64,000 nucleotides of DNA from CAZJHX01 sp964545715 (GTDB lineage Bacteria > Myxococcota_A > UBA9042 > GCA-2863065): positions 71,817-135,816 of the forward strand of contig CAZJHX010000006.1 of the NCBI GenBank assembly GCA_964545715.1, given 5' to 3'. Under the pieces are notes generated by a model that saw nothing but the letters and a program-made list of their open reading frames with translations, was not told the origin of the DNA and did not search any database. Below, in pieces: positions 47,100 through 56,216 of this stretch; position 1 is the first letter of the stretch, and each line of letters starts with the position of its first letter. A program made the translations under genes and the position numbers.

Positions 47100-48530
47100 A
47101 TGCACGCTCATCGGGGCGGCGCGGCCACATCGGTTGGCTGCGTCGCCCTTCTTTGCGCCATGATGGCGTCCGGCTGCACCACAAAGCAGCCTGAGAAGAA
47201 AGCTGCGCCCACTGCCAAAGCGCCGCCGAAAGAGGCGCCGGCTGCGACCCCTGAAAAGGCGCCTGAGAAGAAGCCGCCCGAGCCGGTCAAAGCAGCGGAG
47301 CCTGTCAAGGCACCTGAGCCGGTGAAGGCGCCGGTGGCCGAGAAGCCGACTGAGCCCGCACCCGCTGAGGCTGAGCCGGAGAAGCCGCAGACGGCATATG
47401 CCCTGGCGGTGGCCAAGCTCAACAATACGATCGAGACGCAACAGACCCGCGTCGCCGCCGCCGATGCAGGCTGGCTGGACAGCCAAAAGCTGGCGGAGAG
47501 CTTGATGCTGCGCGCCAAGCTGACGGGCAAGCTGGCGGACTACGGCAAGGCAGAGGAGGCTCTGGGGGCCGCGTTTGCCAAAGCGCCGAAGGGCAGCGGA
47601 CCGCTGTTGCCCAGGGCGCGTCTGAACTTCTCAGTGCACCGCCTGGATCGCATCGAGGCCGACCTGAAAACGGCTGAGGGCGCTGCAATCATACTTCCGA
47701 AGACGCGCCACGCCATCGCGGACATCCGGGCGGACGTCGCGTTTCAGCAGGGGCGCTACGCGGAGGCGCTGAAGCACTTCGAGACCGCACGACCGGGGCG
47801 AGACACCACGTTCCGGCAAGCGGTGTATGCCTGGAAGACGGGCGACACGGCGGGCGCTGACGCCAAAATTGCGGAGATCATCAAGGCCCTGCCACCCAAG
47901 GGTCAGGTGACGGCCTTCTACCATCTGCAGCGTGGCCTGATCGACCTCAGCCGAGGTGATTACGGCGCGGCCCAGGCCCACTATCAGAGCGCCAACGCAG
48001 CCTTTGACGGGTGGTGGCTGGTGGACGAGCACCTCGCCGAGGTCCTGACGAATCAGGACAAGCTGGACGAGGCGCGCGCGATCTATGCGCGCGTGGTGGC
48101 AGAGACCGGCGACCCGGAGCTGATGAACGCCTACTCTGAGCTGCTGCAGGGCGCCGCCGCCGTGACGATGCGAACGACTGCGCTGCAGGAGATCGAGCGT
48201 CGGCTCATCCGGTTTCCCGAGTCGGCGTACGGACACGCGCTGGAGTTCTTTCTGGAGCACATGGACCCGCGACGCACGCTGCCGCTGGCCGAGGCGAATC
48301 ACAAGCTGCGCCCCGGCGCAGAGGCCAAGGTGCTGCTGGCCAGAGCGCGCCTTCGGGCCGGAGACAAGTCGGGCGCCGAGAAGATGGTCGACGCCGCCCT
48401 GGCCACGCCCATTCGCACGCCGGACCTGCACGCGACAGCCTACGAGGTCTTCAAGGCCGTCGACCGGGCGGACGAGGCCACCGAGCAACGCAAAGCCGCC
48501 CTCGCAATGAATCCGCACGCTCTCGATTAG
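47100..48530 (+). CDS. TPR-containing lipoprotein
   Basis: 476 residues with lipobox ASGC (Cys26), then a Pro/Lys/Ala/Glu-rich tether to about residue 100, then helical repeats. Examples of TPR-like helices: GKLADYGKAEEALGAAFAKAP, GRYAEALKHFETARPG, GDYGAAQAHYQSANAAFDG and DKLDEARAIYARVVAETGD. It would be an outer- or inner-membrane-anchored scaffold on the periplasmic side. No enzymatic motif. A TTG two codons upstream is an alternative start. It follows the Cys-rich lipoprotein closely on the same strand, so it may belong to the same unit. Confidence 0.78.
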   Translation: MHAHRGGAATSVGCVALLCAMMASGCTTKQPEKKAAPTAKAPPKEAPAATPEKAPEKKPPEPVKAAEPVKAPEPVKAPVAEKPTEPAPAEAEPEKPQTAYALAVAKLNNTIETQQTRVAAADAGWLDSQKLAESLMLRAKLTGKLADYGKAEEALGAAFAKAPKGSGPLLPRARLNFSVHRLDRIEADLKTAEGAAIILPKTRHAIADIRADVAFQQGRYAEALKHFETARPGRDTTFRQAVYAWKTGDTAGADAKIAEIIKALPPKGQVTAFYHLQRGLIDLSRGDYGAAQAHYQSANAAFDGWWLVDEHLAEVLTNQDKLDEARAIYARVVAETGDPELMNAYSELLQGAAAVTMRTTALQEIERRLIRFPESAYGHALEFFLEHMDPRRTLPLAEANHKLRPGAEAKVLLARARLRAGDKSGAEKMVDAALATPIRTPDLHATAYEVFKAVDRADEATEQRKAALAMNPHALD

Positions 48531-48553
48531 CCCCGCGTGATATACAGCGGGCC

Positions 48554-49780
48554 ATGGCACCGCACTCGACACTGACCTTGACCCAGGCCCGTCAGCTCTG
48601 GTCGCGCAACCAGCGGCTGGGCGGGGACGGCACGCACACGGACATCCCGGGCGGCTGGACCCGCGCGCTTGGCGGCGTGGACCCCTACCTGGCGTTGAAG
48701 GCGCGCGTGCCGACCCTTCAGCGCGCGCAGATCGATACCGCCATGAGCGCTGGTGATTTCTGGGTGGTGCCTGGCGTTCGCGGCTGCATCTGGGCCGTCC
48801 CGACGGCGGACGTGTCGCTGGCGCTGGTCGTGGCGGATGCCCAATACCGCAAGCGGACCGTACGTGAGATGGGCAAGCTCGGCGTCTCGGAAGAGGAGCT
48901 GGCAACGGTCGGTACGGCGGTGCTGGCCGTGCTGGAAGACGGACCGCTGTCCCCCGATGAGCTGCGTGCGACGCTGCCACAGGGGCTGGTCAAGAGCCTG
49001 GGTGCACCCGGCAAGAAGGTGGGGCACAACACGACGCTGCCCGCGGCGCTCCGCTTTTTAGAGGGTCACGGCAAGCTGCGCCGCCAGCAGCAGGCCTGCC
49101 GGCTGGACACAAACCGCTACACGTGGGGCCTACCGGAGCAGAACCTGTTGACCCTTGGCGAGGCGCCCGACACCGACGCGGGACAAGCCGCGGCGCTGGC
49201 CCGTCGCTTCTTCGCCTGGGCCGGCCCGGCGGGAGTGGATGAGTTCGTGGAGTGGTCGACGCTGGGCAAGCGCGTGGCCAGGGCCGCGGTCGCGGGGCTG
49301 GAGCTGGTCCCGGTGGCCATCGAGGGCGTGGACGCCGACCTGTTCGTGCTGCCGGCCCAGGCGGACGGCCTGCAGGGCGCGATGGACGAGGACGACGTGC
49401 ACCTGCTGCCGGCACAGGACAACCTGATCACGCTGCGCGGCAGCCCGGCGCTGTTGGCGAACCCGGCACATCACACCCGCGAGCTGATGGCGATGGGCGG
49501 CCGCACCGTGGTGCTGCAAAAGGCCCGCTGGGTGCACCAGCGCCCGGTCTTCCATCGCGGCGAGTGGATCGGCCTGTGGGACTGGGATCTGGACGCGCAG
49601 CAGGTGCTGGTGGCCGGCTTTGCCCAACTCAAAGGGGACGTGGCTGCCAGGGCGCGGGCCAAAGCAGAGGCGCTGACGCCGTTTATCCGCGACGAGCTGG
49701 ACGGCCGCGCCCGCGCCAACTCCATCGATGGGGAGAAGAGCCAGCGCAGACGCGCGGCCGCCATCAGCGCGATGCTCTAA
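48554..49780 (+). CDS. YcaQ-family winged-helix protein
   Basis: 408 residues matching the winged-helix DNA-binding domain family PF06224, whose E. coli member YcaQ is a DNA glycosylase that repairs interstrand crosslinks. Seen: LTLTQARQLWSRNQRLGG, WVVPGVRGCIWAVP, LPAQDNLITLRGSPALLANP and VLQKARWVHQRPVFHRGEWIGLWDWD. The glycosylase QxR-type active-site motif of YcaQ is not obvious here, so activity is not assured. It lies between the TPR lipoprotein and a convergent thioredoxin gene. Confidence 0.78.
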   Translation: MAPHSTLTLTQARQLWSRNQRLGGDGTHTDIPGGWTRALGGVDPYLALKARVPTLQRAQIDTAMSAGDFWVVPGVRGCIWAVPTADVSLALVVADAQYRKRTVREMGKLGVSEEELATVGTAVLAVLEDGPLSPDELRATLPQGLVKSLGAPGKKVGHNTTLPAALRFLEGHGKLRRQQQACRLDTNRYTWGLPEQNLLTLGEAPDTDAGQAAALARRFFAWAGPAGVDEFVEWSTLGKRVARAAVAGLELVPVAIEGVDADLFVLPAQADGLQGAMDEDDVHLLPAQDNLITLRGSPALLANPAHHTRELMAMGGRTVVLQKARWVHQRPVFHRGEWIGLWDWDLDAQQVLVAGFAQLKGDVAARARAKAEALTPFIRDELDGRARANSIDGEKSQRRRAAAISAML

Positions 49781-49784
49781 AGCC

Positions 49785-50204
49785 TCACATATCGCAGGCG
49801 GCGGCCGGGCGCATCGCGCGCTTTACCGCGGACGCCATCTCCTTGACCGAGTGCTTGGAGGTCAGCCGGTCGACCACCAGCCGCGTCCGGGCGTCAACGA
49901 GCACGACAAATCCCGACTTGTCGGAGTTGGCGGACCAGACCTTGTTGAGCTTCATCGCGCCGGCCAGCAGCTCGGCCTGGCGGCGCGTCGTCTGGTTGGT
50001 GAGGTCGAACGTCAGAAACAGCGCCGGTTTGCCGTCCAGCTTGTTGGCGATGTCCTCGAAGGCGGTGCCCATCGCCCGACACGAGCCACACCAGTCGGCG
50101 TGGAACTTCACCGCAATCACTTGAGGTTTTTGAGGATTCGGCGCTGCGAAGGCAGCGGGGGACAGCAGGCACACGACGAGCGTCAGAGTGAGGGTACGGA
50201 CCAT
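49785..50204 (-). CDS. exported thioredoxin-like protein
   Basis: 139 residues with a signal peptide ending AFA, then a thioredoxin fold with WCGSC (in HADWCGSCRAMG) as the redox motif. It would act on disulfides in the periplasm. Although the fold is standard, the protein lacks the usual cis-Pro segment in a clear form. It is divergent in setting from the Sec-DsbA gene but could share clients with it. It follows the sigma/anti-sigma gene by 24 bases on the same strand, so the two may be co-transcribed. Confidence 0.82.
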   Translation of the reverse strand: MVRTLTLTLVVCLLSPAAFAAPNPQKPQVIAVKFHADWCGSCRAMGTAFEDIANKLDGKPALFLTFDLTNQTTRRQAELLAGAMKLNKVWSANSDKSGFVVLVDARTRLVVDRLTSKHSVKEMASAVKRAMRPAAACDM

Positions 50205-50227
50205 TTTCAGACTCCTATTTCTTGGGG

Positions 50228-51091
50228 TTATTCGGCGATGCCGACGAGGACGCCGTCCTGGCGTGACAGGTGAACTTGAACGCCGTCGACCAGATTGGAG
50301 CGCGACGTCAATTGGCGGAAGGCCGCGCCGTCGCGCGCCTGGTAGATGGTGACGCGGCGGCCCTCGCGGTCCACCATGCGCAGCTGAGCGGCGACGTTGC
50401 CCACAAGCGTGCAGTAACGCGCGCCCAGCAGGGTGAGCCCGCGCTGCTGGACGATCTCAGGCTCGACGGGCACGAAGTCCAGACGCGGCATCAGCGCCGC
50501 CAGCTGGTCGAAGCGATCGGTGGCAAAGACGACGGGCTCATTCTTGAGGTGATTGGCGGCGATCTCGCGCTCAGGCCCCGGGTCGACTGTGGAGGGCGCC
50601 GAGTCGGTGCGGGCCAGCATCAAGATCAGGCTGACCACCGCCGCAGCGGCCAGCGCAGCCAGGACCTTTTTGCGGGAGCGGTGCAGCATGGAGAGCACGG
50701 TGCCGCGAGGGCGCGCGGTCATGTCGCCTATCTCTTGCGCGGTGAAGCCCTGGACGGCGTTCATCACCAACACGTCGCGCTCGTCTGCTCCCAGGGTTTG
50801 CAGGGCCTGGCGCGCCAGGATGGCGTCGGCCGGGTCGGTGTGCACGACGGCCTCTGAGCGCCCGCCATCGGCCAGGGGTGCATGGAGGGCCCGGCGGCGC
50901 GCGTCCAGAAAGCGGGACCGGATGGCGGCGCGCAGGTACCCGAAGTTTTGTGGGCCATTGCACCGCAGCACACTGACCCAGGCCTCTTGCAGCAGGTCTT
51001 CGGCCGCCTGCTCATCGTGGGTGAGCGACAGCGCATACGCCAGGGCGCGGCGGCGCAGAAGGGCGGGTTGTTGTGGCTGTGCGTCGGGCAT
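50228..51091 (-). CDS. ECF-type sigma factor fused to membrane anti-sigma domain
   Basis: 287 residues. Residues about 10-72 are sigma region 2 (LSLTHDEQAAEDLLQEAWVSVLR); about 92-135 are region 4 (LGADERDVLVMNAVQGFTAQEIGDM...GTVLSMLHRSRKKV). A transmembrane segment follows (about 136-152), then about 130 residues resembling the C-terminal domain of RsiW/RskA-like anti-sigma factors (MPRLDFVPVEPEIVQQRGLTLLGARY...GRRVTIYQA). The start at 51091 is chosen because it matches the sigma family start. One chain could hold both the sigma factor and its sensor, which would need proteolysis to be released. It is divergent from the CxxCH protein gene, with a palindrome between. Confidence 0.75.
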   Translation of the reverse strand: MPDAQPQQPALLRRRALAYALSLTHDEQAAEDLLQEAWVSVLRCNGPQNFGYLRAAIRSRFLDARRRALHAPLADGGRSEAVVHTDPADAILARQALQTLGADERDVLVMNAVQGFTAQEIGDMTARPRGTVLSMLHRSRKKVLAALAAAAVVSLILMLARTDSAPSTVDPGPEREIAANHLKNEPVVFATDRFDQLAALMPRLDFVPVEPEIVQQRGLTLLGARYCTLVGNVAAQLRMVDREGRRVTIYQARDGAAFRQLTSRSNLVDGVQVHLSRQDGVLVGIAE

Positions 51092-51158
51092 CGCATCTTC
51101 AAACGGACGGAGGCCCGACTTGATTGCAACCGATCTTGCGTTCGGAAATCGAACACCT

Positions 51159-51200
51159 GTCTCCGCGCGGAGACGGGGCGGCGTCATCGAGCGGAGACGG
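51159..51200. promoter_or_regulatory. palindrome and direct repeat in divergent gap
   Basis: A perfect 16-bp palindrome, GTCTCCGC followed by GCGGAGAC (51159-51174), and a second copy of GCGGAGACGG (51191-51200), 24 bases downstream of the first. They lie in the 225-base gap between the sigma/anti-sigma gene and the CxxCH protein gene. No T-tract, so an operator or promoter-linked element is more likely than a terminator. Confidence 0.4.
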
Positions 51201-51315
51201 CGTGGTCTGCTTTCTTGACATCACACGCGATAAGTCACTGACTTCACAGCGAAAGCGATCCGTGGCACAGACAATGCTATTCGTAGGTCGTGCGGACAGA
51301 AACCTGGAGGAATGT

Positions 51316-52905
51316 GTGCACAGACCTGCTCGACCAATCCTGATGCTCCTATGCGTGTGGGCGCTGATGCCGACACCATCGGCGTTTGCTGACGCGCCAG
51401 ATGAAGTGGACGTGGACCGCGTTCGTTATCTGCGGCAAGTGACCCTGGACCTGTGGGGCCGCGTGCCGACGGAGGCCGAGGGCGCGGCGCTGGTGGACGC
51501 CGCGGATGTCGACGAGGGCGCAGTCCAGGCGATGCTGGACGACCCCCAGGCGATGAACTTTGTGCGCCGGCATCACCGCGATCTGCTGTGGCCGCGCATC
51601 GAAAACACGGACCTCCTCAACGTCGCGATCGCGTTTTTGCTGCCCGCGATCATCTATGAGGACAGCGGCGATCCGTTCCGCCTCTATCTGCTGTATCCGG
51701 CGCTCTATCAGCGCGGCGGGCTGGTCCCGTGCAAGGACGAGCCGGCCGAGCTCGACGCCGAGGGCAACCTGATCTTCGAGGACATGCCCGACGGGACCAA
51801 GCGCGAGGGCTACGTCATGGTCGAGCCCTACTGGGCGCCGGGCACCGAGGTCAAAGTCTGTGGTCTGGAGGCGCGGCTGGACCCGTTTGCGGCGGACGGC
51901 CAGGCCTGCAACACGATCGGCGGCATGTTCACCGGCACGTGCGGCTGCGGACCCAAGCTGCAGTACTGCCTGAGCCCGACGTCTGCCGCCGTCGTGGAGG
52001 AGTCCCTGCGCGAGCAGCTGCTCCGCATGCTGGAGAAGCCGATCAAGGAGGGCACATCGTACTTCGACGCGCTGCTGACGACGACCGAGGAGCTGAACGG
52101 CCCGCTGATTCACTACTACCGGTATCTGGTGGCGATGGCGCTGGACCCGATCATCCAGGTGCCGCCGGTGCCGATCGCGGCGCTGCCGGTAGATGTGCCG
52201 TTCACCGACATGAGCTGGCAGCCGTACCAGCGAACACCCGAACACAGCGGCGTGCTGACCAGCTTGTCGTTTCTGCTGCGCTTTCAAACGGCGCGCGCCC
52301 GGGCAAACCGCTTCTACAACGCGTTTTTGTGTGCCCCGCTGGAGGCGCCCGAGGTCGAGCTGCCCAGCCCCAACGACGCGTGCAGCGACGAGCCCGACCT
52401 GCGATATCGCTGCGGCTGCCAGTATTGCCACGCCACGCTGGAGCCGGCCGCCGCCCACTGGGCGCGCTTTGCCGACGCCGGCTCGATGTACCTGAGCCCG
52501 CTGACCTTCCCGTCCACGCGTCAGGACTGCGCCAAGTGCGCCGAGAACCCGGGCGGCGCCTGTGACTACATCTGCCAGCGCTTCTATTTGACCGAAGCGG
52601 GGCACCCCAAGGAGGAGCCGTATGTCGGCTCGCTGAAGTCTCTCGTCTTCCGGCCGGACTCTGAATTGAAAGCGGTCACGGCGGGGCCACGCCGGTTGGT
52701 CAACGAGCAGCTGGAGTCGGGCGCGATGGGGCGCTGCGTGGTGCGCAACCTGTTCACACGGCTCTACAAACGGGAGATGACCGAGACCGAGCGCCTGGAG
52801 CTGCTGCCGCGCCTGGCGGACGGCTTTTTCCAGTCGGGCTACGACTTCAAAGCGCTGGTGCTGAGCCTGCTGACCGAGCCGACGTACCGGAGGATGAGCC
52901 GATGA
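51316..52905 (+). CDS. secreted CxxCH protein (planctomycete-cytochrome-like)
   Basis: 529 residues from the GTG at 51316, which has GGAGG five bases upstream; longer starts extend through the intergenic gap. A signal peptide ends AFA. The body starts DEVDVDRVRYLRQVTLDLWGRVPTEAEGAAL, the DUF1549-like opening of planctomycete-type proteins, and the middle has CGCQYCH (Cys368, Cys371, His372), a c-type heme-binding CxxCH motif. The C-terminus (VVRNLFTRLYKREMTETERLELL) matches the related DUF1585-like tail. Electron transfer in the periplasm is possible. The gene runs into the next lipoprotein gene by four bases, and a DUF1501 gene follows. Confidence 0.78.
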   Translation: MHRPARPILMLLCVWALMPTPSAFADAPDEVDVDRVRYLRQVTLDLWGRVPTEAEGAALVDAADVDEGAVQAMLDDPQAMNFVRRHHRDLLWPRIENTDLLNVAIAFLLPAIIYEDSGDPFRLYLLYPALYQRGGLVPCKDEPAELDAEGNLIFEDMPDGTKREGYVMVEPYWAPGTEVKVCGLEARLDPFAADGQACNTIGGMFTGTCGCGPKLQYCLSPTSAAVVEESLREQLLRMLEKPIKEGTSYFDALLTTTEELNGPLIHYYRYLVAMALDPIIQVPPVPIAALPVDVPFTDMSWQPYQRTPEHSGVLTSLSFLLRFQTARARANRFYNAFLCAPLEAPEVELPSPNDACSDEPDLRYRCGCQYCHATLEPAAAHWARFADAGSMYLSPLTFPSTRQDCAKCAENPGGACDYICQRFYLTEAGHPKEEPYVGSLKSLVFRPDSELKAVTAGPRRLVNEQLESGAMGRCVVRNLFTRLYKREMTETERLELLPRLADGFFQSGYDFKALVLSLLTEPTYRRMSR

Positions 52906-53576
52906 AACGCCTTACACCAATCCTGTTCATCGCCTCCATGCTTGGCTGCGCGGCCGCCGAAGAGCCCCCGCCGGTCATGGAGACCACGCCGCCGGACCCG
53001 GTGGTGACCGAGAAGACGGACGAGCCCGAGCCGGAGCCGGAGGTCGAGCCGGAGGAGACGGGCCGACGGGTCACGCGGATGACCATCGAGCAGCTCGCCC
53101 GGTCGATTCCGGTCGTCACGGGCGGCATCGAGTGGATCGAGGACTTCGGGCAGGGCCCGATCAACATGTTGGAGGTGCTGGCGCCGACGCTGGGCGCCCC
53201 GGACTACGCCCTGGTGACCGACGAGAACATGGAGCCGTCGCTGATCATCGCCAAGTTCATGCAGGACGCAGCCGCCCGGATCTGCGTGAAGTGGGTCGCC
53301 CAGGACGTGAACATGCCGCCGGCGGACCGCACGCTGGTCGGTCACGCGGACTGGGCGTCGCTCGACGAGGCCCTGGTGAAAGCCAACCTGCGGCGGCTTC
53401 AGCTGCGCTTCTTTACCCGACACGTGGACCCGACGGACGACGAGCCGATCAGCGATCTCTACGACCTGTTTCTGGCGGCGTCGACGAGCGCGCCTGCTGC
53501 CGAGGCCGCTGCCAACGACGGGTGGCTGGCGGTGTGCATGGCGCTGATGACCGACCCTGAGTTCGTGATCTACTAG
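52902..53576 (+). CDS. lipoprotein partner in CxxCH/DUF1501 cluster
   Basis: 224 residues with lipobox MLGC (Cys16), a Pro/Glu-rich tether to about residue 55, then a globular part beginning RVTRMTIEQLARSIPVVTGGIEWIEDF. I do not recognise the family. Two Cys (in RICVKW and AVCMAL) may form a disulfide. The gene overlaps the CxxCH gene and lies ten bases before the DUF1501 gene, so the three form one operon. It may anchor or link the other two at the membrane. Confidence 0.68.
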   Translation: MKRLTPILFIASMLGCAAAEEPPPVMETTPPDPVVTEKTDEPEPEPEVEPEETGRRVTRMTIEQLARSIPVVTGGIEWIEDFGQGPINMLEVLAPTLGAPDYALVTDENMEPSLIIAKFMQDAAARICVKWVAQDVNMPPADRTLVGHADWASLDEALVKANLRRLQLRFFTRHVDPTDDEPISDLYDLFLAASTSAPAAEAAANDGWLAVCMALMTDPEFVIY

Positions 53577-53586
53577 GAGGCCCAGG

Positions 53587-54921
53587 ATGAAACGACGAGA
53601 CTTCATTGCCAATAGTGCGGCCGGCCTCTCAGCATTCGGTCTGGCCGGCGTCTTTGGTCCGCGGCTGGCGTGGGCCGCCGAGGACAAAGACCACTACTTC
53701 ATCTTCTGTTACTTCGAGGGCGGCTGGGACCAGCTGCTGGCGCTGGACCCCCGGGATCCGGGCGTGTTTACCGAGGCGGATGTCTACGACACAGGCATTC
53801 AGCCCGCGTATCACCTGCTGCAGTCGGGCAGTCAGAAGCTGGTCGATGCCGGCGCCTTCAAGCTGGGGCCGTGCGCGGTCGAGCTTGCCGGGCTGACCGA
53901 CCACTTCAGCGTGGTCCGCGGCATCAACATGGGGACCCTGACGCACGAGGTCGGGCGCCGCTACTTCATCACGGGGCGTCCGCCGTCCGGGCTGAAGGCG
54001 CGGGGCTCGAGTGTGGCGACGCTGGCGACGCATCAGCTGGGTGGGGGCCTGCCGGTCCCGCATCTGGCGCACGCCGTCGAATCGTACGCGGTCGATATGC
54101 CGGCCTATGCAGCGGCGATGCCCGTGGCGGCCGTGGGGCACATGCGCTACATCCTGCGGGAGAACCTGGGGATCCCGACCAGCATCCGCCAGAGCGTCAA
54201 GGATGCGCTGCACGACTTCTGGCAGCGAAAGTCCACGGCCGATGGCGCGGCGCAGTCCAAGCTGGCGGACATATACCGGTCCAACCGGGCGCGCTCAGCG
54301 GAGCTCGTCAAGAGCGACCTGTACCAGGCCTTTGAGCTCGACTCGCCGGGTACAGCAGAGGTGCGCGCGCATTACGGATTTACGCCGATGACGCTCGAAA
54401 CCCCGGCGGGGCGTGCCGCGCTGGCGGCGCAGGCGCTGAAGTCAGGACTGAGCCGCGTGGTCAGCGTGACGCTGGGCGGCCAGCTGGATACCCACGGCAA
54501 CGAGTGGGCGCGCGACCAGCCGCAGCGGCTGCGGGACGGCATGACGGCGCTGGCGCGTCTGCTGGAGGATCTGCGCGACAGCGAGGCGCCGACCGGCGGC
54601 AGCCTGCTGTCCAAGACGACCCTGGTGGCCTTCAGCGAGTTCGGCCGGACCGCCAAGCTGAACGAGCGCCAGGGACGCGATCACAGCCTGACCAACAGCG
54701 CGCTGATCGCCGGCGCCGGCATCACGCCGGGGCTCGTGATCGGCTCCAGCAGCGACAAGGGCATGGGCCCCAACCTCATCGACCTGAGCTCGGGGACGTC
54801 GACCGAGTCCGGGCAGTCGCTGAAACCGGAGCACGTGATGACCACGGCGCTGCACACGGCCGGCCTGGACGCCAGCGAGCTGCGCAGCGAGCCTATCGAG
54901 GCGCTGCTGGCTTCGGGATGA
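53587..54921 (+). CDS. DUF1501-family protein, Tat-exported
   Basis: 444 residues. The N-terminus MKRRDFIANSAAGLSAFGLAG is a twin-arginine signal. The body matches DUF1501 (a sulfatase/alkaline-phosphatase-like fold): TLGGQLDTHGNEW...RDGMTALARLLEDL, LVAFSEFGRTAKLN and GRDHSLTNSALIAGAGI. The export in folded form suggests a bound cofactor or metal. DUF1501 genes are commonly next to planctomycete-cytochrome-like genes, as here. The start has GGAGG seven bases upstream. The substrate is unknown. Confidence 0.88.
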   Translation: MKRRDFIANSAAGLSAFGLAGVFGPRLAWAAEDKDHYFIFCYFEGGWDQLLALDPRDPGVFTEADVYDTGIQPAYHLLQSGSQKLVDAGAFKLGPCAVELAGLTDHFSVVRGINMGTLTHEVGRRYFITGRPPSGLKARGSSVATLATHQLGGGLPVPHLAHAVESYAVDMPAYAAAMPVAAVGHMRYILRENLGIPTSIRQSVKDALHDFWQRKSTADGAAQSKLADIYRSNRARSAELVKSDLYQAFELDSPGTAEVRAHYGFTPMTLETPAGRAALAAQALKSGLSRVVSVTLGGQLDTHGNEWARDQPQRLRDGMTALARLLEDLRDSEAPTGGSLLSKTTLVAFSEFGRTAKLNERQGRDHSLTNSALIAGAGITPGLVIGSSSDKGMGPNLIDLSSGTSTESGQSLKPEHVMTTALHTAGLDASELRSEPIEALLASG

Positions 54922-54965
54922 CGACGCGGACCGCGCTGCCCGTGTAGTTATGGCACCATCGTGGG

Positions 54966-56216
54966 ATGGAGCTCATCGATATTCGGACCTGGCTGGACGC
55001 GTACCTCAACAATCTGATGCGGGCCACGCTGGCCAGCAGCGCGCTGTTTCTCGCGGGCTGTGGAGGCATCGACGCCGGTGCTTTCTCACCGCCCGAGTGC
55101 GACACGGGAAAGCTGGTGTTGTTCGACAGCGCGCCCGACGGCGTGGACTACGCGGCGGCCTATCAGGGCGGCTTCTTCAGCCCGACCATGACCCTCATCG
55201 ATGAGATCGGCGTGCGCTGCGGCACCGCCACCGACGCTGATGCCTGCAACGCCGCGTCGGGCGCGCCGAACAGCGGCTCGCGGGTGATCGTGACCAGCAA
55301 AGGCGACACGACGAAGACCCACACCGACGGTGAAATCGACGCGCTGATCGGCCCGGTGGAGTCCGCGGAGGACGCGGTCGCGCTGGTCTGGGCGCGCGGC
55401 TTCAACATCGACTGCTCGGACGGCGAAGAGGGTGGCGTCCGAGCGGTCTCAAACGGCTTTGAGGTGCTCTGTAGCAAGATGACCTCCGCGTGTGATCCCA
55501 TCGAGACCACCCGGTTCGTGCTGCACGTGACGCGCGAAGGCACGGTGCAAGAGGTCGACTCCGAGGTGCTGGACTCGACCAACGGGTGCGTCGGACGCCG
55601 TCCTCCGGGCCTGCGCCGAGTCGCGCGAGCCACCGACAAACCCGTCGGAGCGGTGCTGGCCGAGCACGCGCGCCTGGAGGCCGCATCCGTTCCCGCATTT
55701 CATCGGCTGGCGGCCGAGCTGCGACATCACGGCGCCCCCAGACAGCTGGTCGATGCGTGCCGGGAGGCGGCCGCGGATGAGATACGACACGCGCGGATCG
55801 TCAGCGCCCTCGCGGAGCGTCGAGGCGCCCGCCCACAGGCCGCCCGAGTGGCCAACATGCCACTGCGCCCGCTGGTGGAGGTCGCCACGGACAACGCCGT
55901 CGAGGGCTGTGTCCGGGAGACCTGGGGCGCGCTCTTGGGGCTCGCGCAGGCGCATAATGCGGACGCGCGCGATGTACGGGGCGCCATGGGGGAGATCGCG
56001 CACGACGAGATCGGTCACGCCGCGCTGTCGTTTGCCATTCACGCGTGGGCGCGCACGCAGCTGCCCACGGCGCAGTGGACGAGCGTGAGAGCCGCTCAGA
56101 GACACGCCGCCAACCGACTGGTCACCACTTGCAAAGCCGTAGACCCGGCCGAGATCGAGCTGGGGATGCCGCAACCGGCCGTGGCGCGCCAGCTGGCGCG
56201 AAAGCTGACCAGCTAG
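54966..56216 (+). CDS. lipoprotein with ferritin-like diiron domain
   Basis: 416 residues. A start 17 codons later (55017) would give a more standard lipoprotein signal (LAGC). The first 200 residues are a beta-rich domain with several Cys. From about residue 225 a four-helix ferritin-like domain is visible: EHARLEAASVPAF (first Glu), CREAAADEIRHARI (ExxH), DNAVEGCVRETWG (Glu) and EIAHDEIGHAAL (ExxH), the six ligands of a diiron centre. It would bind or oxidise iron, or carry out an oxidase reaction, on the outside of the membrane. Its end overlaps the convergent gene by four bases. Confidence 0.8.
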   Translation: MELIDIRTWLDAYLNNLMRATLASSALFLAGCGGIDAGAFSPPECDTGKLVLFDSAPDGVDYAAAYQGGFFSPTMTLIDEIGVRCGTATDADACNAASGAPNSGSRVIVTSKGDTTKTHTDGEIDALIGPVESAEDAVALVWARGFNIDCSDGEEGGVRAVSNGFEVLCSKMTSACDPIETTRFVLHVTREGTVQEVDSEVLDSTNGCVGRRPPGLRRVARATDKPVGAVLAEHARLEAASVPAFHRLAAELRHHGAPRQLVDACREAAADEIRHARIVSALAERRGARPQAARVANMPLRPLVEVATDNAVEGCVRETWGALLGLAQAHNADARDVRGAMGEIAHDEIGHAALSFAIHAWARTQLPTAQWTSVRAAQRHAANRLVTTCKAVDPAEIELGMPQPAVARQLARKLTS

